DNA from: Trichocoleus desertorum NBK24
GTDB lineage: Bacteria > Cyanobacteriota > Cyanobacteriia > FACHB-46
Reading direction: 5' to 3'
DNA: 64,000 bases
NCBI RefSeq assembly: GCF_030409055.1
Contig: NZ_CP116619.1
Span: forward strand, 591,628 to 655,627
The translations under genes were made by a program, and so were the position numbers. The notes below the pieces were generated by a model that saw only the letters and a list, made by a program, of their open reading frames with translations, searched no databases and was not told the origin of the DNA. The first letter of the stretch is position 1; each line of letters opens with the position of its first letter. Shown one piece after another: positions 43,934 to 54,293 of this stretch.

Positions 43934-45424
43934 ATGACCTTTCTTTCGCTGACCTACGGACTCTTTCTGCTCATCGTTCTCGGCATTTACTGGTCGGTTC
44001 GGGAACCGTGGTGGCGGTTGTGGACCTTGCTAATTGCCAGCCTAGTGTTCTATGCCTCCTTGCAGGTAGTTTATATTCCCCTGTTATTTGCAAGTTTGTG
44101 GCTAAATTTTCGGATTGGGCAGGCGATCGGTGAGCCACCAGATTGGCGAATTGAAGACTGGCAGTTCGCGCAACAGGATTGGAATCGCCGCCGAGGTCAG
44201 TTGTTGTGGTTTGGCATCATCGCTAACGTCCTGTTGCTAGTGGGCTTTAAGTATGTGCCTTTCTTGCTCTCTAGCCTAGGAGGTGGGCTAAATTGGACCG
44301 CCGCGCAGCAAAATGCTAGTTGGCTAGACGCAAACCTAGTAGTACCGCTGGGACTCAGCTTTTTTACGTTTGAATGTATTGCCTACTTGGTCGATGTCTA
44401 TCGTGGTGCTCCCGCCACACAGCAATTTCTCAAGTTCTCTGCTTACAAGCTGTTTTTTCCCAAGTTGATTTCTGGGCCGATTACCCGGTTTCACCTGTTC
44501 GCCACTCAATTTAAGGCTCAGAAATTTCCGAAGCCAGATCAGATAGTAGAAGGGATCTGGCTGATTGCCTGTGGTGCGCTTAAAAAAGGGCTTCTGAGCG
44601 ATAACATTGGCACTTTTGTCGATCTTTGTTTTGGCAATATTCAACGGGCAGGTAGCGGTGATTTATGGCTCGCTACTTTTGCCTATGGCTTACAACTCTA
44701 TTTAGACTTCAGCGGCTACGTGGATATTGTCCGGGGCAGCGCTCTGTTGCTGGGCTTCAACCTGCCACAAAATTTTGACTTTCCCTACTTCTCCACCAGC
44801 ATTGCCGATTTTTGGCGACGCTGGCACATGACCTTAGGGGATTGGCTGCGGAACTACCTTTACTTTCCGCTCGGAGGCTCCCGCCAAGGCTTACAGCGAA
44901 CCTGCCTCAACCTGATGATTGTGATGCTGATCGCGGGAATTTGGCACGGAGCGGCTTGGGGCTTTGTGGTTTGGGGAGCCATTCACGGGCTAGCTTTGGT
45001 GGCGCATCGACTAACACAGGCTTATAGCGATCGCGTCCCAGCACTCAAAACCTTCTGGCTCAGCATTCCAGGTGCGGTGACTGCTTGGTTGATCACGCAA
45101 CTGATGGTGTTTACAGCCTGGATCTTCTTCCGCCTCCCTAATCTAAAAGACTCGCTTTGGGTGGTGCAACATCTTTCGGGTCACACAGCGGATGCTCAAT
45201 TTACCCAAAAGATTTATATAGAAGGGTTAAAAATGGAGCGACCTCAAATCGCCCTGTTGCTGTGGTTAATCGTGGCATTAATGGGCATTGCCTATGCCTT
45301 TAGCCGAGGTCTGAAGCTACAAATCAATTGGCCCTTAAAACTGTTGCTAGTACCGATTAGCTTCTACCTAGTTTGGTTACTAGCGCCTCAGGGCAGTCTG
45401 CCCTACATTTACTTTGACTTCTAG
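43934..45424 (+). CDS. MBOAT-family O-acyltransferase
   Basis: 496 residues from the ATG at 43934 (MTFLSLTYGLFLLIVLG); a TTG at 43916 is also possible. About ten membrane spans. The invariant His lies in GIWHGAAWGFVVWG, with FWRRWHMTLGDWLRNYLYFPLGGSR before it, the MBOAT signature of AlgI-like acetyltransferases. Probably transfers acetyl groups across the membrane to an exported polysaccharide together with the DUF1574 product. Confidence 0.92.
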   Translation: MTFLSLTYGLFLLIVLGIYWSVREPWWRLWTLLIASLVFYASLQVVYIPLLFASLWLNFRIGQAIGEPPDWRIEDWQFAQQDWNRRRGQLLWFGIIANVLLLVGFKYVPFLLSSLGGGLNWTAAQQNASWLDANLVVPLGLSFFTFECIAYLVDVYRGAPATQQFLKFSAYKLFFPKLISGPITRFHLFATQFKAQKFPKPDQIVEGIWLIACGALKKGLLSDNIGTFVDLCFGNIQRAGSGDLWLATFAYGLQLYLDFSGYVDIVRGSALLLGFNLPQNFDFPYFSTSIADFWRRWHMTLGDWLRNYLYFPLGGSRQGLQRTCLNLMIVMLIAGIWHGAAWGFVVWGAIHGLALVAHRLTQAYSDRVPALKTFWLSIPGAVTAWLITQLMVFTAWIFFRLPNLKDSLWVVQHLSGHTADAQFTQKIYIEGLKMERPQIALLLWLIVALMGIAYAFSRGLKLQINWPLKLLLVPISFYLVWLLAPQGSLPYIYFDF

Positions 45425-45489
45425 AGCCATCCCTAGGGAGTTCTCAATGAAGCACTCAAGGCGAATGAAGCGCTAAACTTTAAAACAAG

Positions 45490-45517
45490 GAAGCCCTGAT
45501 CAATTGACCAGGGCTTC
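45490..45517 (+). terminator. Terminator after the MBOAT gene
   Basis: GAAGCCCTG/CAGGGCTTC stem with an inner TCAATTGA, then a T-rich run. Confidence 0.8.
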
Positions 45518-45520
45518 TGT

Positions 45521-45906
45521 TTATTAAATGCCAGCTAATTTATACAAGTCGCTAGCGGCTTTTATTTGTTTTTTATTTGTACAACTATCTTCGCTAACTT
45601 CTAGCTCCCAGGCTAGGGTTAATCTACCCATTCATTACCCAAGGCTTCTGGGTAACGGCTTTAGAATCTTTTTATGATTGCTCCGACAAGGCTCTAGCTA
45701 TAGAAAAAACCAAATAATTATGACACTAAAGCCTCTTTACAAAATTTAGTTATTTCGTGTTTAAACACTCTTAAGGAACAAATATTATTTAACAACATTA
45801 AGGAAAGAAGTTAGGTTAAACCTATATATTAGGTAGCCAGGTTTTGGCTTCCTTAAATGCTTAATCTCAATATATCCAAGCAAGTTAATTCAGCACTTAT
45901 CCAACC
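45521..45906 (+). promoter_or_regulatory. psbA upstream region
   Basis: 386 bp of AT-rich DNA between the MBOAT terminator and psbA, without a gene. Must hold the psbA promoter and 5' leader, but no pair of -35/-10 boxes could be chosen with confidence. Confidence 0.5.
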
Positions 45907-46989
45907 ATGACTACTACTCTACAGAGACGCGAAAGCGGTAACCTATGGGAGCGGTTTTGTGGATGGGTCACCAGCACCGACAACCGCCTCTATGTAGGCT
46001 GGTTCGGCGTCCTGATGATTCCTACCCTGCTCTCTGCCACCATCTGCTTCATCATCGCCTTCATTGCCGCTCCTCCCGTTGATATCGATGGTATCCGTGA
46101 GCCTGTCGCTGGCTCCCTCATCTACGGCAACAACATCATCTCTGGTGCCGTTGTTCCTTCCTCCAATGCGATCGGCCTCCACTTCTACCCCATCTGGGAA
46201 GCTGCTTCCCTCGATGAGTGGCTCTACAACGGTGGCCCTTACCAGTTGGTGATTTTCCACTTCCTCATTGGCGTCTTCTGCTACATGGGTCGTGAGTGGG
46301 AACTCTCCTACCGCCTCGGTATGCGTCCTTGGATCTGCGTTGCTTACTCTGCACCCGTAGCAGCAGCAACCGCAGTCTTCCTCATCTACCCTATCGGCCA
46401 AGGTTCCTTCTCCGATGGCATGCCCCTCGGTATCTCTGGTACCTTCAACTTCATGTTGGTGTTCCAAGCGGAGCACAACATCTTGATGCACCCCTTCCAC
46501 CAACTCGGTGTCGCAGGTGTATTCGGGGGTGCTCTGTTCTCCGCGATGCACGGTTCCTTGGTGACTTCCTCCTTGGTGCGTGAAACCAGCGAGAACGAGT
46601 CTCAGAACTACGGTTACAAGTTCGGTCAAGAAGAAGAGACCTACAACATCGTGGCAGCTCACGGCTACTTCGGCCGCTTGATCTTCCAATATGCGTCCTT
46701 CAACAACAGCCGGGCGCTGCACTTCTTCTTGGGTGCATGGCCTGTGATCGGCATCTGGTTCACGTCCTTGGGCATCAGCACGATGGCGTTCAACCTAAAC
46801 GGCTTCAACTTCAACCAGTCGATCATCGACTCACAGGGTCAGGTGATTGGCACCTGGGCTGACGTACTGAACCGTGCGAACCTGGGTATGGAAGTGATGC
46901 ACGAGCGCAACGCTCACAACTTCCCCCTCGACCTGGCTGCTGGCGAAGCAACGCCTGTAGCACTGAGCGCTCCTAGCATTCACGCTTAA
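45907..46989 (+). CDS. psbA: Photosystem II D1 protein
   Basis: 360 residues, full length. The Mn/QB side residues are recognisable: QB-site [13 protein letters not shown] (Ser264, His272) and the C-terminal [13 protein letters not shown] with the Mn-ligand region and the Ala344 processing site, followed by a 16-residue tail to be cleaved. Residue 130 is Glu (GREWELS) and residue 270 is Ala. Glu130 marks the high-light-type D1 forms of other cyanobacteria; other psbA copies lie outside this window. Confidence 0.98.
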   Translation: MTTTLQRRESGNLWERFCGWVTSTDNRLYVGWFGVLMIPTLLSATICFIIAFIAAPPVDIDGIREPVAGSLIYGNNIISGAVVPSSNAIGLHFYPIWEAASLDEWLYNGGPYQLVIFHFLIGVFCYMGREWELSYRLGMRPWICVAYSAPVAAATAVFLIYPIGQGSFSDGMPLGISGTFNFMLVFQAEHNILMHPFHQLGVAGVFGGALFSAMHGSLVTSSLVRETSENESQNYGYKFGQEEETYNIVAAHGYFGRLIFQYASFNNSRALHFFLGAWPVIGIWFTSLGISTMAFNLNGFNFNQSIIDSQGQVIGTWADVLNRANLGMEVMHERNAHNFPLDLAAGEATPVALSAPSIHA

Positions 46990-47058
46990 TCAAAACTCAA
47001 GTGACAGGGTGAGACTTGCCCCCTGAGCCAAAACAAAACACCACTTGTTCGTTGTTAA

Positions 47059-47088
47059 AGGCGCTCTCCACACAGAGGGCGCTTTTTT
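47059..47088 (+). terminator. psbA terminator
   Basis: Hairpin GGCGCTCT...AGAGGGCGC with a short bulge, followed by TTTTTT. Confidence 0.8.
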
Positions 47089-47231
47089 CATTAGGCTAGA
47101 AATAGAATTGGGTGACGTGCAAAAGGGTACCTGGACGAGGTGAGTGCCTTTTGCGGCCTGAGCTTCACTCACAGGCGATCGCCAGAATTTTTGTGAGTCG
47201 AGCAACTTCAACCGTTATGATTTGAGCTTGG

Positions 47232-47849
47232 ATGAATTTAGGAGGCAGTCCCACGGTTTACGCACGTCCCTTAGCTCGCTTAATTGAGCAACTACAACGC
47301 TTACCAGGTGTGGGGCCTAAAACTGCGCAACGGCTCGCTTTACATATTCTCAAACGTCCAGAAACAGAGGTTCAAGCACTCGCTCAAGCTTTGATGGAAG
47401 CAAAGCAACAGATTGGCCTATGTTCTGTCTGTTTTCACCTGTCGGCTGAACCTGTTTGTGAAATTTGTCGCACCGCAAATCGCGATCGCACTACCCTCTG
47501 TGTCGTGGCCGATTCACGAGATGTGATTGCGATCGAAAAAACACGAGAATATCGCGGTAAGTATCACGTATTAGGCGGTTTGATTTCACCGATGGATGGA
47601 ATTGGCCCCGACCAACTTTATATCCATCAATTGGTGCGGCGAGTCAGCCAGGATAAGGTTCAAGAAGCCATTCTAGCCATTAGCCCTAGTATTGAGGGTG
47701 AAACCACCACCCTCTACGTCGGCCAGCTATTAAAGCCGTTTACAAAAGTGACTCGAATTGCCTTTGGTTTGCCAATGGGGGGCGACCTAGAGTACGCCGA
47801 TGAGGTGACGTTGGCAAGGGCACTAGAGGGCCGACGAGAGTTGGACTAG
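47232..47849 (+). CDS. recR: Recombination mediator RecR
   Basis: 205 residues. Order of domains: helix-hairpin-helix ([17 protein letters not shown]), C4 zinc finger ([17 protein letters not shown]), Toprim ([16 protein letters not shown] and [19 protein letters not shown]), then the C-terminal Walker-like region. Works with RecO/RecF in loading RecA at gaps. The ATG at 47232 gives a slightly longer N-terminus than some relatives; no alternative start is in place. Confidence 0.95.
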   Translation: MNLGGSPTVYARPLARLIEQLQRLPGVGPKTAQRLALHILKRPETEVQALAQALMEAKQQIGLCSVCFHLSAEPVCEICRTANRDRTTLCVVADSRDVIAIEKTREYRGKYHVLGGLISPMDGIGPDQLYIHQLVRRVSQDKVQEAILAISPSIEGETTTLYVGQLLKPFTKVTRIAFGLPMGGDLEYADEVTLARALEGRRELD

Positions 47850-47906
47850 AAGTAAGTTTATGGCGCTAAAACGGTAAGCGATCGCCCCTCACCCGCCTGC
47901 CATAAA

Positions 47907-48479
47907 CTACTTCAGCTTTTGCTTGATGAAAGTAACAATCTGCGTGAGTTGTTTCTTCAGCCCATCAATTTCTGCCTGCATCTTGGCAATCTTCTCATTC
48001 AGCGCCTGAATCTCAGCAGCCGATGCTCCTGACTCTGTAGGTGCTGCGGTAGCGGCGGCGGCGGGGGTAGCGGCGGCGGCGGGGGCTGGTTGTACCCGTG
48101 GCAGTTTTGCTTTAGCCATTGAGGCTTTAATCGCTTCAATTAGCTCTTTCTGCTCAAAAGGCTTTTCAATAAATTCAAAAAACTCAAAAGGCTCAGGGAT
48201 TTTCTCGGTCACTTCTTCCCGACGCCCTGACATCACCACGAGGGGAATGCTTTGCAAATCGGCTTGATTCTGAATCTGTTGGAATACTTCCCAGCCACTC
48301 ATCCGGGGTAGCAGAAAGTCTAGCATGATCAGGTTTGGCCGTTCTTGGCGGATTAAGTTAAGACCTTCAACCCCATCTTTTGCTTCGAGGACTTCAAAGT
48401 TACCTTTGGGTAACATATCTCGCACTCGCATCCGGATGACTCTGCTGTCATCGATAACTAGGATCTTGTGACTTGCCAC
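47907..48479 (-). CDS. Response regulator with Ala-rich linker and coiled-coil tail
   Basis: 190 residues. Receiver domain at 1-125 (VIDDSRVIRM, LIMLDFLLPRMSG with the phospho-Asp, VVMSGR, IEKPFEQ). Then a linker of Ala, Pro and Thr encoded by two tandem copies of an 18-bp GC-rich unit (48048-48083), and a C-terminal coiled coil (IQALNEKIAKMQAEIDGL) for oligomerisation or docking. Related to PatA/PixG-type regulators in outline only. Confidence 0.85.
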   Translation of the reverse strand: MASHKILVIDDSRVIRMRVRDMLPKGNFEVLEAKDGVEGLNLIRQERPNLIMLDFLLPRMSGWEVFQQIQNQADLQSIPLVVMSGRREEVTEKIPEPFEFFEFIEKPFEQKELIEAIKASMAKAKLPRVQPAPAAAATPAAAATAAPTESGASAAEIQALNEKIAKMQAEIDGLKKQLTQIVTFIKQKLK

Positions 48480-48964
48480 AACTGACTCCTTAGGGGGTGA
48501 CTCAAGGTTTAGTGAAGATTTGGATTATTATTTCTCGACCGTCCTGCTGTTTGATCCTGTCGGAGGATAACCTTAGGTGAAGAATTAATCAATGCACAGT
48601 TAAGTAGAGAAATTTGGTATACATCACTCAAGTGATGTTGAGTACAGGCATAGTGGTAATTCTATGACACCATAAACCAGCGTAGCTTCTGCAAGTGAAA
48701 TTACTCTAATTTCGGCTGGGTTAAACACTTGTTTGGTGATGTTGGCATAGGACAGGCATTCTAATATGCCCAAAATCTCCCCAAAATTAATCTAAAAGCA
48801 AAAGCGATCGCGCTACCTTAGGCTTTCGCATAGATTGCGTTTTGGTGAGTGCCGCTATTATCAGTGACGGGAAAGGTCAAAATTGCAATTTCGATAACAA
48901 GTTCTAGAATTTGTAATCAGACGACCTGAACTCAGTAACCCCTGGCTGGAGCCACCCAAGTTTT
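48480..48964. other. Intergenic region between the response regulator and lipA
   Basis: No gene seen. One perfect 7-bp inverted repeat CATCACT-CA-AGTGATG at 48622-48637 could be a regulator site of either divergent gene. Confidence 0.4.
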
Positions 48965-49915
48965 ATGCCTGCCGAAGTAGAGCCAACCCTACAGCCAACT
49001 TTGACGACCCCATCGACTGCTACCCGTCGAGCCGAGATTGCCAGTATGCCCGAATGGCTCCGGCGTCCGGTGGGTAAGGCTAGTGAGATTTCTACGGTTC
49101 AAAAAATTATCAAGCAGCGGCAGATTCACACAATTTGCGAAGAGGGACGCTGTCCGAATCGGGGAGAGTGTTACGCCCAGAAGACGGCAACCTTTCTGCT
49201 GATGGGGCCTATCTGTACTCGTGCCTGTGGCTTTTGTCAGGTGGATAAAGGCCATGCTCCGATGCCGCTTGACCCTCAGGAACCAGAAAAAATTGCTGAA
49301 TCAGTTAATTTGCTAGGTTTGGAGTACGTGGTGCTAACTTCGGTCGCGCGCGATGACTTGCCCGATCAAGGAGCGAGTTGGTTTGCGGCGACGATGGCGG
49401 CAATTCGCAAAACAAACCCCAACACTCAAATTGAAGTGCTGACACCCGATTTTTGGGGTGGACGAGCAACTGATGTAGAGGCAGCAGAGATGCAGCGGCA
49501 GCGAATTGCGACCGTGACAGCGGCTCAGCCTGCTTGCTACAACCACAACATTGAAACAGTGAAGCGCTTACAAGGCCCAGTCAGGCGTGGTGCGAAGTAT
49601 GAGCGATCGCTGCAAGTACTACGAGTGGTGAAAGAGCTAACTCCCCAGATTCCTACCAAGTCTGGCTTAATGCTGGGGCATGGCGAAACCGAATCAGAGG
49701 TGATAGAAGCTCTGAAAGATCTACGGGCTGTGGATTGCGATCGCCTCACGCTGGGTCAATATATGCGCCCATCGTTAGAGCACTTACCTGTCCAGAAATA
49801 TTGGACTCCCGAAGAATTTGAGCATTTGGGGGCGATCGCTCGTGAACTGGGTTTCTCTCATGTGCGCTCTGGCCCTCTAGTGCGTAGTTCTTACCATGCT
49901 GGAGAAGCGGTTTAA
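48965..49915 (+). CDS. lipA: Lipoyl synthase
   Basis: 316 residues, a radical-SAM enzyme that inserts two sulfurs into protein-bound octanoate. The auxiliary cluster motif [12 protein letters not shown] and the SAM-cluster motif CTRACGFC are intact, followed by [24 protein letters not shown] and the final RSSYHAGE. N-terminus of ~45 residues is variable. Confidence 0.96.
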   Translation: MPAEVEPTLQPTLTTPSTATRRAEIASMPEWLRRPVGKASEISTVQKIIKQRQIHTICEEGRCPNRGECYAQKTATFLLMGPICTRACGFCQVDKGHAPMPLDPQEPEKIAESVNLLGLEYVVLTSVARDDLPDQGASWFAATMAAIRKTNPNTQIEVLTPDFWGGRATDVEAAEMQRQRIATVTAAQPACYNHNIETVKRLQGPVRRGAKYERSLQVLRVVKELTPQIPTKSGLMLGHGETESEVIEALKDLRAVDCDRLTLGQYMRPSLEHLPVQKYWTPEEFEHLGAIARELGFSHVRSGPLVRSSYHAGEAV

Positions 49916-50058
49916 TCAGGGGGTGGGTATGGCGAGATCTCTCCTGGGATCGAGAAAAATCTTCGCCAAAGCAAAATAAAATCTTCCTACTGGCGCGTGT
50001 GCTTCACCTAGGCTCTTTGGTATTTCTGTTTAGTAGAGTTACACAAGGAGCTTGTTTA

Positions 50059-50211
50059 ATGAACGCTCAAGCAACGAAATCATCTGTTAAGACCAAAGCG
50101 GTTGTGAATGAGTCTAAGCCTCCCTATCCATACCGCACTATTGTTAGCTTGGTTCTTTTAGCTGGCAATTTCCTGGTTGCAGCTATTTATTTCCGTGCAA
50201 TCAACCCGTAG
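50059..50211 (+). CDS. psaX: PsaX-like photosystem I subunit
   Basis: 50 residues with AAGGAG 9 nt before the ATG at 50059. A polar N-terminus, then PPYPYRTIVSLVLLAGNFLVAAIYF, a single span closely like PsaX (FRT...LLLA.NFLVAA.YF), a small peripheral PSI subunit of some cyanobacteria. Too short to be fully certain. Confidence 0.75.
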   Translation: MNAQATKSSVKTKAVVNESKPPYPYRTIVSLVLLAGNFLVAAIYFRAINP

Positions 50212-50271
50212 TGGTCTTAGACTTCTGCTTTGGTTCAGTCTTGGTCTACTTAAGTTAGGCGCTAGTGTTGC

Positions 50272-51189
50272 TCAAATTGTGCCCTTAAATAAGCCCTGTG
50301 GGCGAACGAGTAGCACTAGCACCATGATTAATAAAGCCACTCCGAGCTTATATTCGGTGGGCAACCAATAAGTACTAACTTCTTGGGCCACTCCAATAAT
50401 CAAAGCGCCCGCGATCGCGCCATAAGGATTACCAATCCCGCCCAAAATGACTGCCGCAAACATGGGCAAAATCAAAAACCAGCCCATGTTAGGACGTACT
50501 GCGGTAATTAGGCCATACATGCCACCACCCAGGGCTGTCAGGCTACCCGCAATCACCCAAGTCCAGATTACAACTTGGTCTACGTCAATTCCCGACACCC
50601 GTGCTAAATCGATGTCATCCGCCACAGCTCGCATCGCTTTACCAATCTTGGTGTTTTGAAGTAGATAATGCAGGCCCAAAATCACTAAAAGCGCTAGACC
50701 AACCACAATCAAGCGATAGTAAGCAATTCGAATCCCAAAGAGGCTGACGGCAGAGGCGACGGGCAAGTCGTAGTTTTGATTCCCACCGCCCCAGAACAAA
50801 ATAATGCCGTTGCGCAGAAATAGGGCTAGACCAATGGAAATGATGATGAGGGTGGTGGAAGAAGCTCGGCGATCGCGCATGGGCGACCACAACAATTTTT
50901 CGGTGAGCAACACTGCCAAAATAGTCCCGACCACACCCAGAATTACGGCCAACCAGATGTTAAGACCAAAACCGTTAGCTAAAAGCGTGAGGTAAGCGCC
51001 TAGCGTGAGAAAGTCACCGTGGGCAAAGTTTGCTAAGCGCAAGATGCCATAGGTGAGTGTCAGGCCGACAGCTGCCAGAGCAATGATGGAGCCGACTGCA
51101 ATGCCATTCACGATGAGTTGAGCCAACTGTTGGCTAATGAGTGGACTCGACAGCTGAGCCAATAAATCCATAGTTTTGATCACCGTCAC
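50272..51189 (-). CDS. Branched-chain/neutral amino acid ABC permease (LivH/NatD type)
   Basis: 305 residues, about eight spans. GIAVGSIIALAAVGLTLTYGI, RLANFAHGDFLTLGAY and AVILGGIGNPYGAIAGALIIG are the family's signature blocks. One of two permeases of an ABC importer; the other subunits are not in the window. A start at residue 7 (MDLLAQLSS) is equally possible. Confidence 0.93.
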   Translation of the reverse strand: MTVIKTMDLLAQLSSPLISQQLAQLIVNGIAVGSIIALAAVGLTLTYGILRLANFAHGDFLTLGAYLTLLANGFGLNIWLAVILGVVGTILAVLLTEKLLWSPMRDRRASSTTLIIISIGLALFLRNGIILFWGGGNQNYDLPVASAVSLFGIRIAYYRLIVVGLALLVILGLHYLLQNTKIGKAMRAVADDIDLARVSGIDVDQVVIWTWVIAGSLTALGGGMYGLITAVRPNMGWFLILPMFAAVILGGIGNPYGAIAGALIIGVAQEVSTYWLPTEYKLGVALLIMVLVLLVRPQGLFKGTI

Positions 51190-51351
51190 ATTGTTCTCTC
51201 GCTCTGATTGTCCCTAAACCAGAGCTGTTTGAAAAGCCAACTCAACCATCAATCTGAGTTGAGCCAACTCCTTTACTCAATACGCTCTTTGGAACACCTA
51301 TCTAGCTAGCATGAGATAATAGGGCGATCGCAGGTATAAGCCGAAAAAATT

Positions 51352-51723
51352 ATGAAACTGCGAAGTTCTTACTTACCCGTATTCATCAATTTTCTAGCGC
51401 TATTTTGTGGCGGTGGGGTGTTACTTTTCTTTTTGTATTTCGGGACAGCCTTAAGCCAGGAAGAGGACACACCAGACATTTTAAGATCTGCTTTGCAGAT
51501 GGAGCTGGCTCATGCCGACATTAAGGCAGTAAAGTCCAACCCAAAACGCTTGTTGGTTCGTTCTTTCTCTGCTTTGAAGACCCATCTAGAGCAACGAGAT
51601 TGGATTTGGACAGACCAGATGGGATCGCTTGTCGTCTACCGCCAAGCAACTCAGCAACTAAATGTGGATTGTGCTATGTACTCCCGAAGCTACATGATCT
51701 GCGATTTAAGCCGAGTCCCGTAG
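51352..51723 (+). CDS. Membrane-anchored small protein
   Basis: 123 residues: one N-terminal span (VFINFLALFCGGGVLLFFLYF), then a mostly helical soluble part with two Cys near the end. No family recognised. Confidence 0.6.
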   Translation: MKLRSSYLPVFINFLALFCGGGVLLFFLYFGTALSQEEDTPDILRSALQMELAHADIKAVKSNPKRLLVRSFSALKTHLEQRDWIWTDQMGSLVVYRQATQQLNVDCAMYSRSYMICDLSRVP

Positions 51724-51771
51724 AGGTCTCAACGCTTCAGTAAAGTAACACCTGTGAATTCCATCCTCAGG

Positions 51772-52260
51772 CTACCAACGGCTGTAAGGATGATTTGCTA
51801 AATTGGCGTTGAAATAGCGTGGATCGTGGGAGACTTCTTCTCCAGCCCAACTGGGCAAGGTAATAGCTTGGTTCGCATCGGTTAGCTCTACTTCTGCCAC
51901 CATTAACCCTTGATTTTCTCCCGCAAACTCATCCACTTCCCAAACCAAGTTGTCCCAAGCAACTTTATGGCGAGTTTTTTCGATTAGAGGTGGCTCGCAA
52001 AGCTGATCGAGCATGGCAGCGGCATCGGCCAAGAGAATTTCGTACTCAAACTCTGAGCGTGTATAGCCAACCGTAGGGCCTTTAATCGTGATGAACCCGC
52101 GATCGCCTGCAATCCGGATTCGCACCGTCTTATTGACGCTAGAAAAGATGTAGCCTTGGCGGTAGAGCGTACTGCTGAGTAAAGTCGGATCAGAACTTTG
52201 ACGAAACTGCTGCCACTCTTCTGGTTTGACGAGAAATTTACGTTCGATTTCAGTAGCCAT
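51772..52260 (-). CDS. CYTH-domain protein (inorganic triphosphatase-like)
   Basis: 162 residues, one CYTH domain: the N-terminal EIERKFLV (ExExK) and further acidic/basic strand residues (VRIRIAGDRGFITIKG, FEYEI, VWEVDEF). Small CYTH proteins hydrolyse tripolyphosphate; adenylate cyclase activity is less likely at this size. Ends 12 bp from the sugar kinase gene on the same strand, so the two are probably cotranscribed. Confidence 0.88.
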   Translation of the reverse strand: MATEIERKFLVKPEEWQQFRQSSDPTLLSSTLYRQGYIFSSVNKTVRIRIAGDRGFITIKGPTVGYTRSEFEYEILLADAAAMLDQLCEPPLIEKTRHKVAWDNLVWEVDEFAGENQGLMVAEVELTDANQAITLPSWAGEEVSHDPRYFNANLANHPYSRW

Positions 52261-52272
52261 TAGCCAGGTACA

Positions 52273-53259
52273 TTAGCCAGATAGTTGTTGATTGAGGTAG
52301 AGAAAGGCCTCAACTTCTGCTGGGGTAGGTTGAGCAGCGATCGCACCCGGTCTGGTGGTGGTTAAAGCCCCGACGGCACTGGCGTAGGTCACGACTTTTT
52401 TGGCTGTTTCGGGGTCGCTGAGGCTTTGCAGCCCATTTTGAGCCACTTGATGCAGAAACCCAGCGACAAAGCTGTCACCTGCGCCTGTCGTATCTTCTGA
52501 TTCCACCTCAAAGGCGCTTAAGTGACCTTCATTTCCGCCCAAGTAGTAAGAGCAACCTTTAGCTCCAGCCGTCACCAACACACTCTCGGTATTGCCTAGG
52601 CGATGGGCGATCGCACCGGGATCACTAGTGCCAAATAGCCATTCGGCTTCGTCGTCTGCGAGCTTGAGAAAATCAACTCGCTTTAGCAAATCTTGAATCA
52701 TGGCAGGCGCAATTTCTGGATCAGGCCAGAACATGGGTCGCCAGTTTACATCTACCAAAGTCTTGACATAATGCTGCTCGGCTAACTGCAAAGCCCGTTC
52801 TGTAGCAGCTCGGCTCTCTGGGTAGGCTAGCTCCAAGGTGCCTAACACCAAGAAATCGGCTGACTCAAACAGCTCAACGGGTAGCTGGTCAGCTTGCAGG
52901 TGAGTATCGGCAAATTCTGCGGTATCTAAATTCCCAAAGCCAGAAAACATGCGATCGCCTGTCTCTGAACGCAATACATAAACTTGGCGCGTAGGAGCGG
53001 TAGGGTGGTGCTGCACTCCCTGGGTGTCCACACCCACCGTTTGCAACAGTTGAACCAAACTAGCTCCTGGCTCATCTTGACCGACACAGCCGACGAACCC
53101 AGCCGTAGTGCCGAGCTTAACCAGCGCACAAGCGACGTTTGCTGGAGCCCCACCAGGATAGGGAGTCCAAGACTCTACCTGCTCTAGCGATCGCCCCAAT
53201 TGATTCGCCAAACAGTCAAATAAAATTTCACCAAGACAGAGGACTCGCGGGTGAACCAC
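52273..53259 (-). CDS. PfkB-family carbohydrate kinase (fructokinase-like)
   Basis: 328 residues. GGAPANVACALVKLG is PfkB signature 1 and DTTGAGDSFVAGFL signature 2 with the catalytic Asp. Similar proteins phosphorylate fructose; the substrate cannot be read from the sequence. Confidence 0.9.
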   Translation of the reverse strand: MVHPRVLCLGEILFDCLANQLGRSLEQVESWTPYPGGAPANVACALVKLGTTAGFVGCVGQDEPGASLVQLLQTVGVDTQGVQHHPTAPTRQVYVLRSETGDRMFSGFGNLDTAEFADTHLQADQLPVELFESADFLVLGTLELAYPESRAATERALQLAEQHYVKTLVDVNWRPMFWPDPEIAPAMIQDLLKRVDFLKLADDEAEWLFGTSDPGAIAHRLGNTESVLVTAGAKGCSYYLGGNEGHLSAFEVESEDTTGAGDSFVAGFLHQVAQNGLQSLSDPETAKKVVTYASAVGALTTTRPGAIAAQPTPAEVEAFLYLNQQLSG

Positions 53260-53472
53260 ACCAACACTCCTTCTTCACTTCTCCAAGCCTATCAAACACC
53301 GCCTTCTGGTAGCGGTCTTTAGCCAAACTGCCGCTTTCCCAAGAAAACTGCAACTGAGCTAAGTTAGGGCCTTATACAGGTAACAGATACAGGTAGCAGA
53401 CCCCAGCGTCAGGAACTACCCCAGACGCTTCTCATCATAGGGGTGAATTTCACTTTTCTCACGGGTCGGGGC

Positions 53473-53943
53473 TTAGTCAGTGGCTTCTTGGATCTGAGCT
53501 GCCACCCGCTCTCCAAATTCCGAATCTGTATTGGCTAAGCCCAATAGTTGCAGATATTCGGTTTTGGTTAATCCTACAGCCGCAATAATGTCTAGGGCTT
53601 CAGTTTCTATGTCGCGTTGAACTTGCAGAGATTCTGATTCAGTTTCGGCTCCCTGTAGCTCACCTTCTCGGCGTTCAATCAGATCCAGCACTTGCAAAAA
53701 AGCACGGACAAACTGATTCACCTTCTCGGACGGAATATCGTTAGAGTCTGGGCTGGTGGTGCGACTAGATACAGATTGTTCTGTCGATAGTTCTAGACCC
53801 GCTGAAGCGGCGGACAAGGATTCTGCCCAAGCGATCGCGGGTAGGCTCTCTACAGAGATTAGCAAAGCCACAACTATCACCAAGGCCAGTAATCTAGCCT
53901 GTAGAAAACTCCATATAAGTTGCATCCACCCGCACAAGGTCAT
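53473..53943 (-). CDS. DUF4168-like exported protein
   Basis: 156 residues. N-terminal signal or anchor (LLALVIVVALLISVESLPAIAWAES), Ser/Thr linker, then a helical domain (VNQFVRAFLQVLDLIERREGEL...AVGLTKTEYLQLLGLANTD) in the DUF4168 pattern. Periplasmic; function unknown. Confidence 0.75.
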   Translation of the reverse strand: MTLCGWMQLIWSFLQARLLALVIVVALLISVESLPAIAWAESLSAASAGLELSTEQSVSSRTTSPDSNDIPSEKVNQFVRAFLQVLDLIERREGELQGAETESESLQVQRDIETEALDIIAAVGLTKTEYLQLLGLANTDSEFGERVAAQIQEATD

Positions 53944-53963
53944 GACGCGAGACAGCCAGAATT

Positions 53964-54293
53964 TCAGGATAGAGCGCCCACTAAGCTAGGGGTGAGTGGT
54001 TCTGCCAAAGATGGTTCATATTCGGGCCACGGAGAGCGTAGGCTAATCCAGAGAATGTAACGTTGGTCAGCGGGGGCCGTATTGCGATCGCTTATGCAAG
54101 TAATAACTGCCTGGACACCTCGCTGAGCAAGAGCACAACCTAAGCTGTAGGCATGATTGCGTCGATGGGTACTAAAAGTTCGAAAGTGACGAAATAGCTC
54201 ATTGCTGTAGCACATGCCTTCATGCACGGCATCGTTGTGCCAAAACTTGAAATACGAAGAACTCTGTTGCTCAGTGACGACCAATGGTTGCAT
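53964..54293 (-). CDS. Hypothetical protein
   Basis: 109 residues with several His, Tyr and Arg (FKFWHNDAVHEGMCYSNELF) and a Pro-rich end. Compact alpha/beta pattern (QAVITCISDRN, YILWISLRSPW). Coding is likely from composition; no family known to me. Confidence 0.5.
   Translation of the reverse strand: MQPLVVTEQQSSSYFKFWHNDAVHEGMCYSNELFRHFRTFSTHRRNHAYSLGCALAQRGVQAVITCISDRNTAPADQRYILWISLRSPWPEYEPSLAEPLTPSLVGALS

Noticed and set aside
45943-46722. 259-residue ORF antisense to psbA
   Set aside because: Composition is dictated by the strongly biased codons of psbA; a typical shadow ORF.
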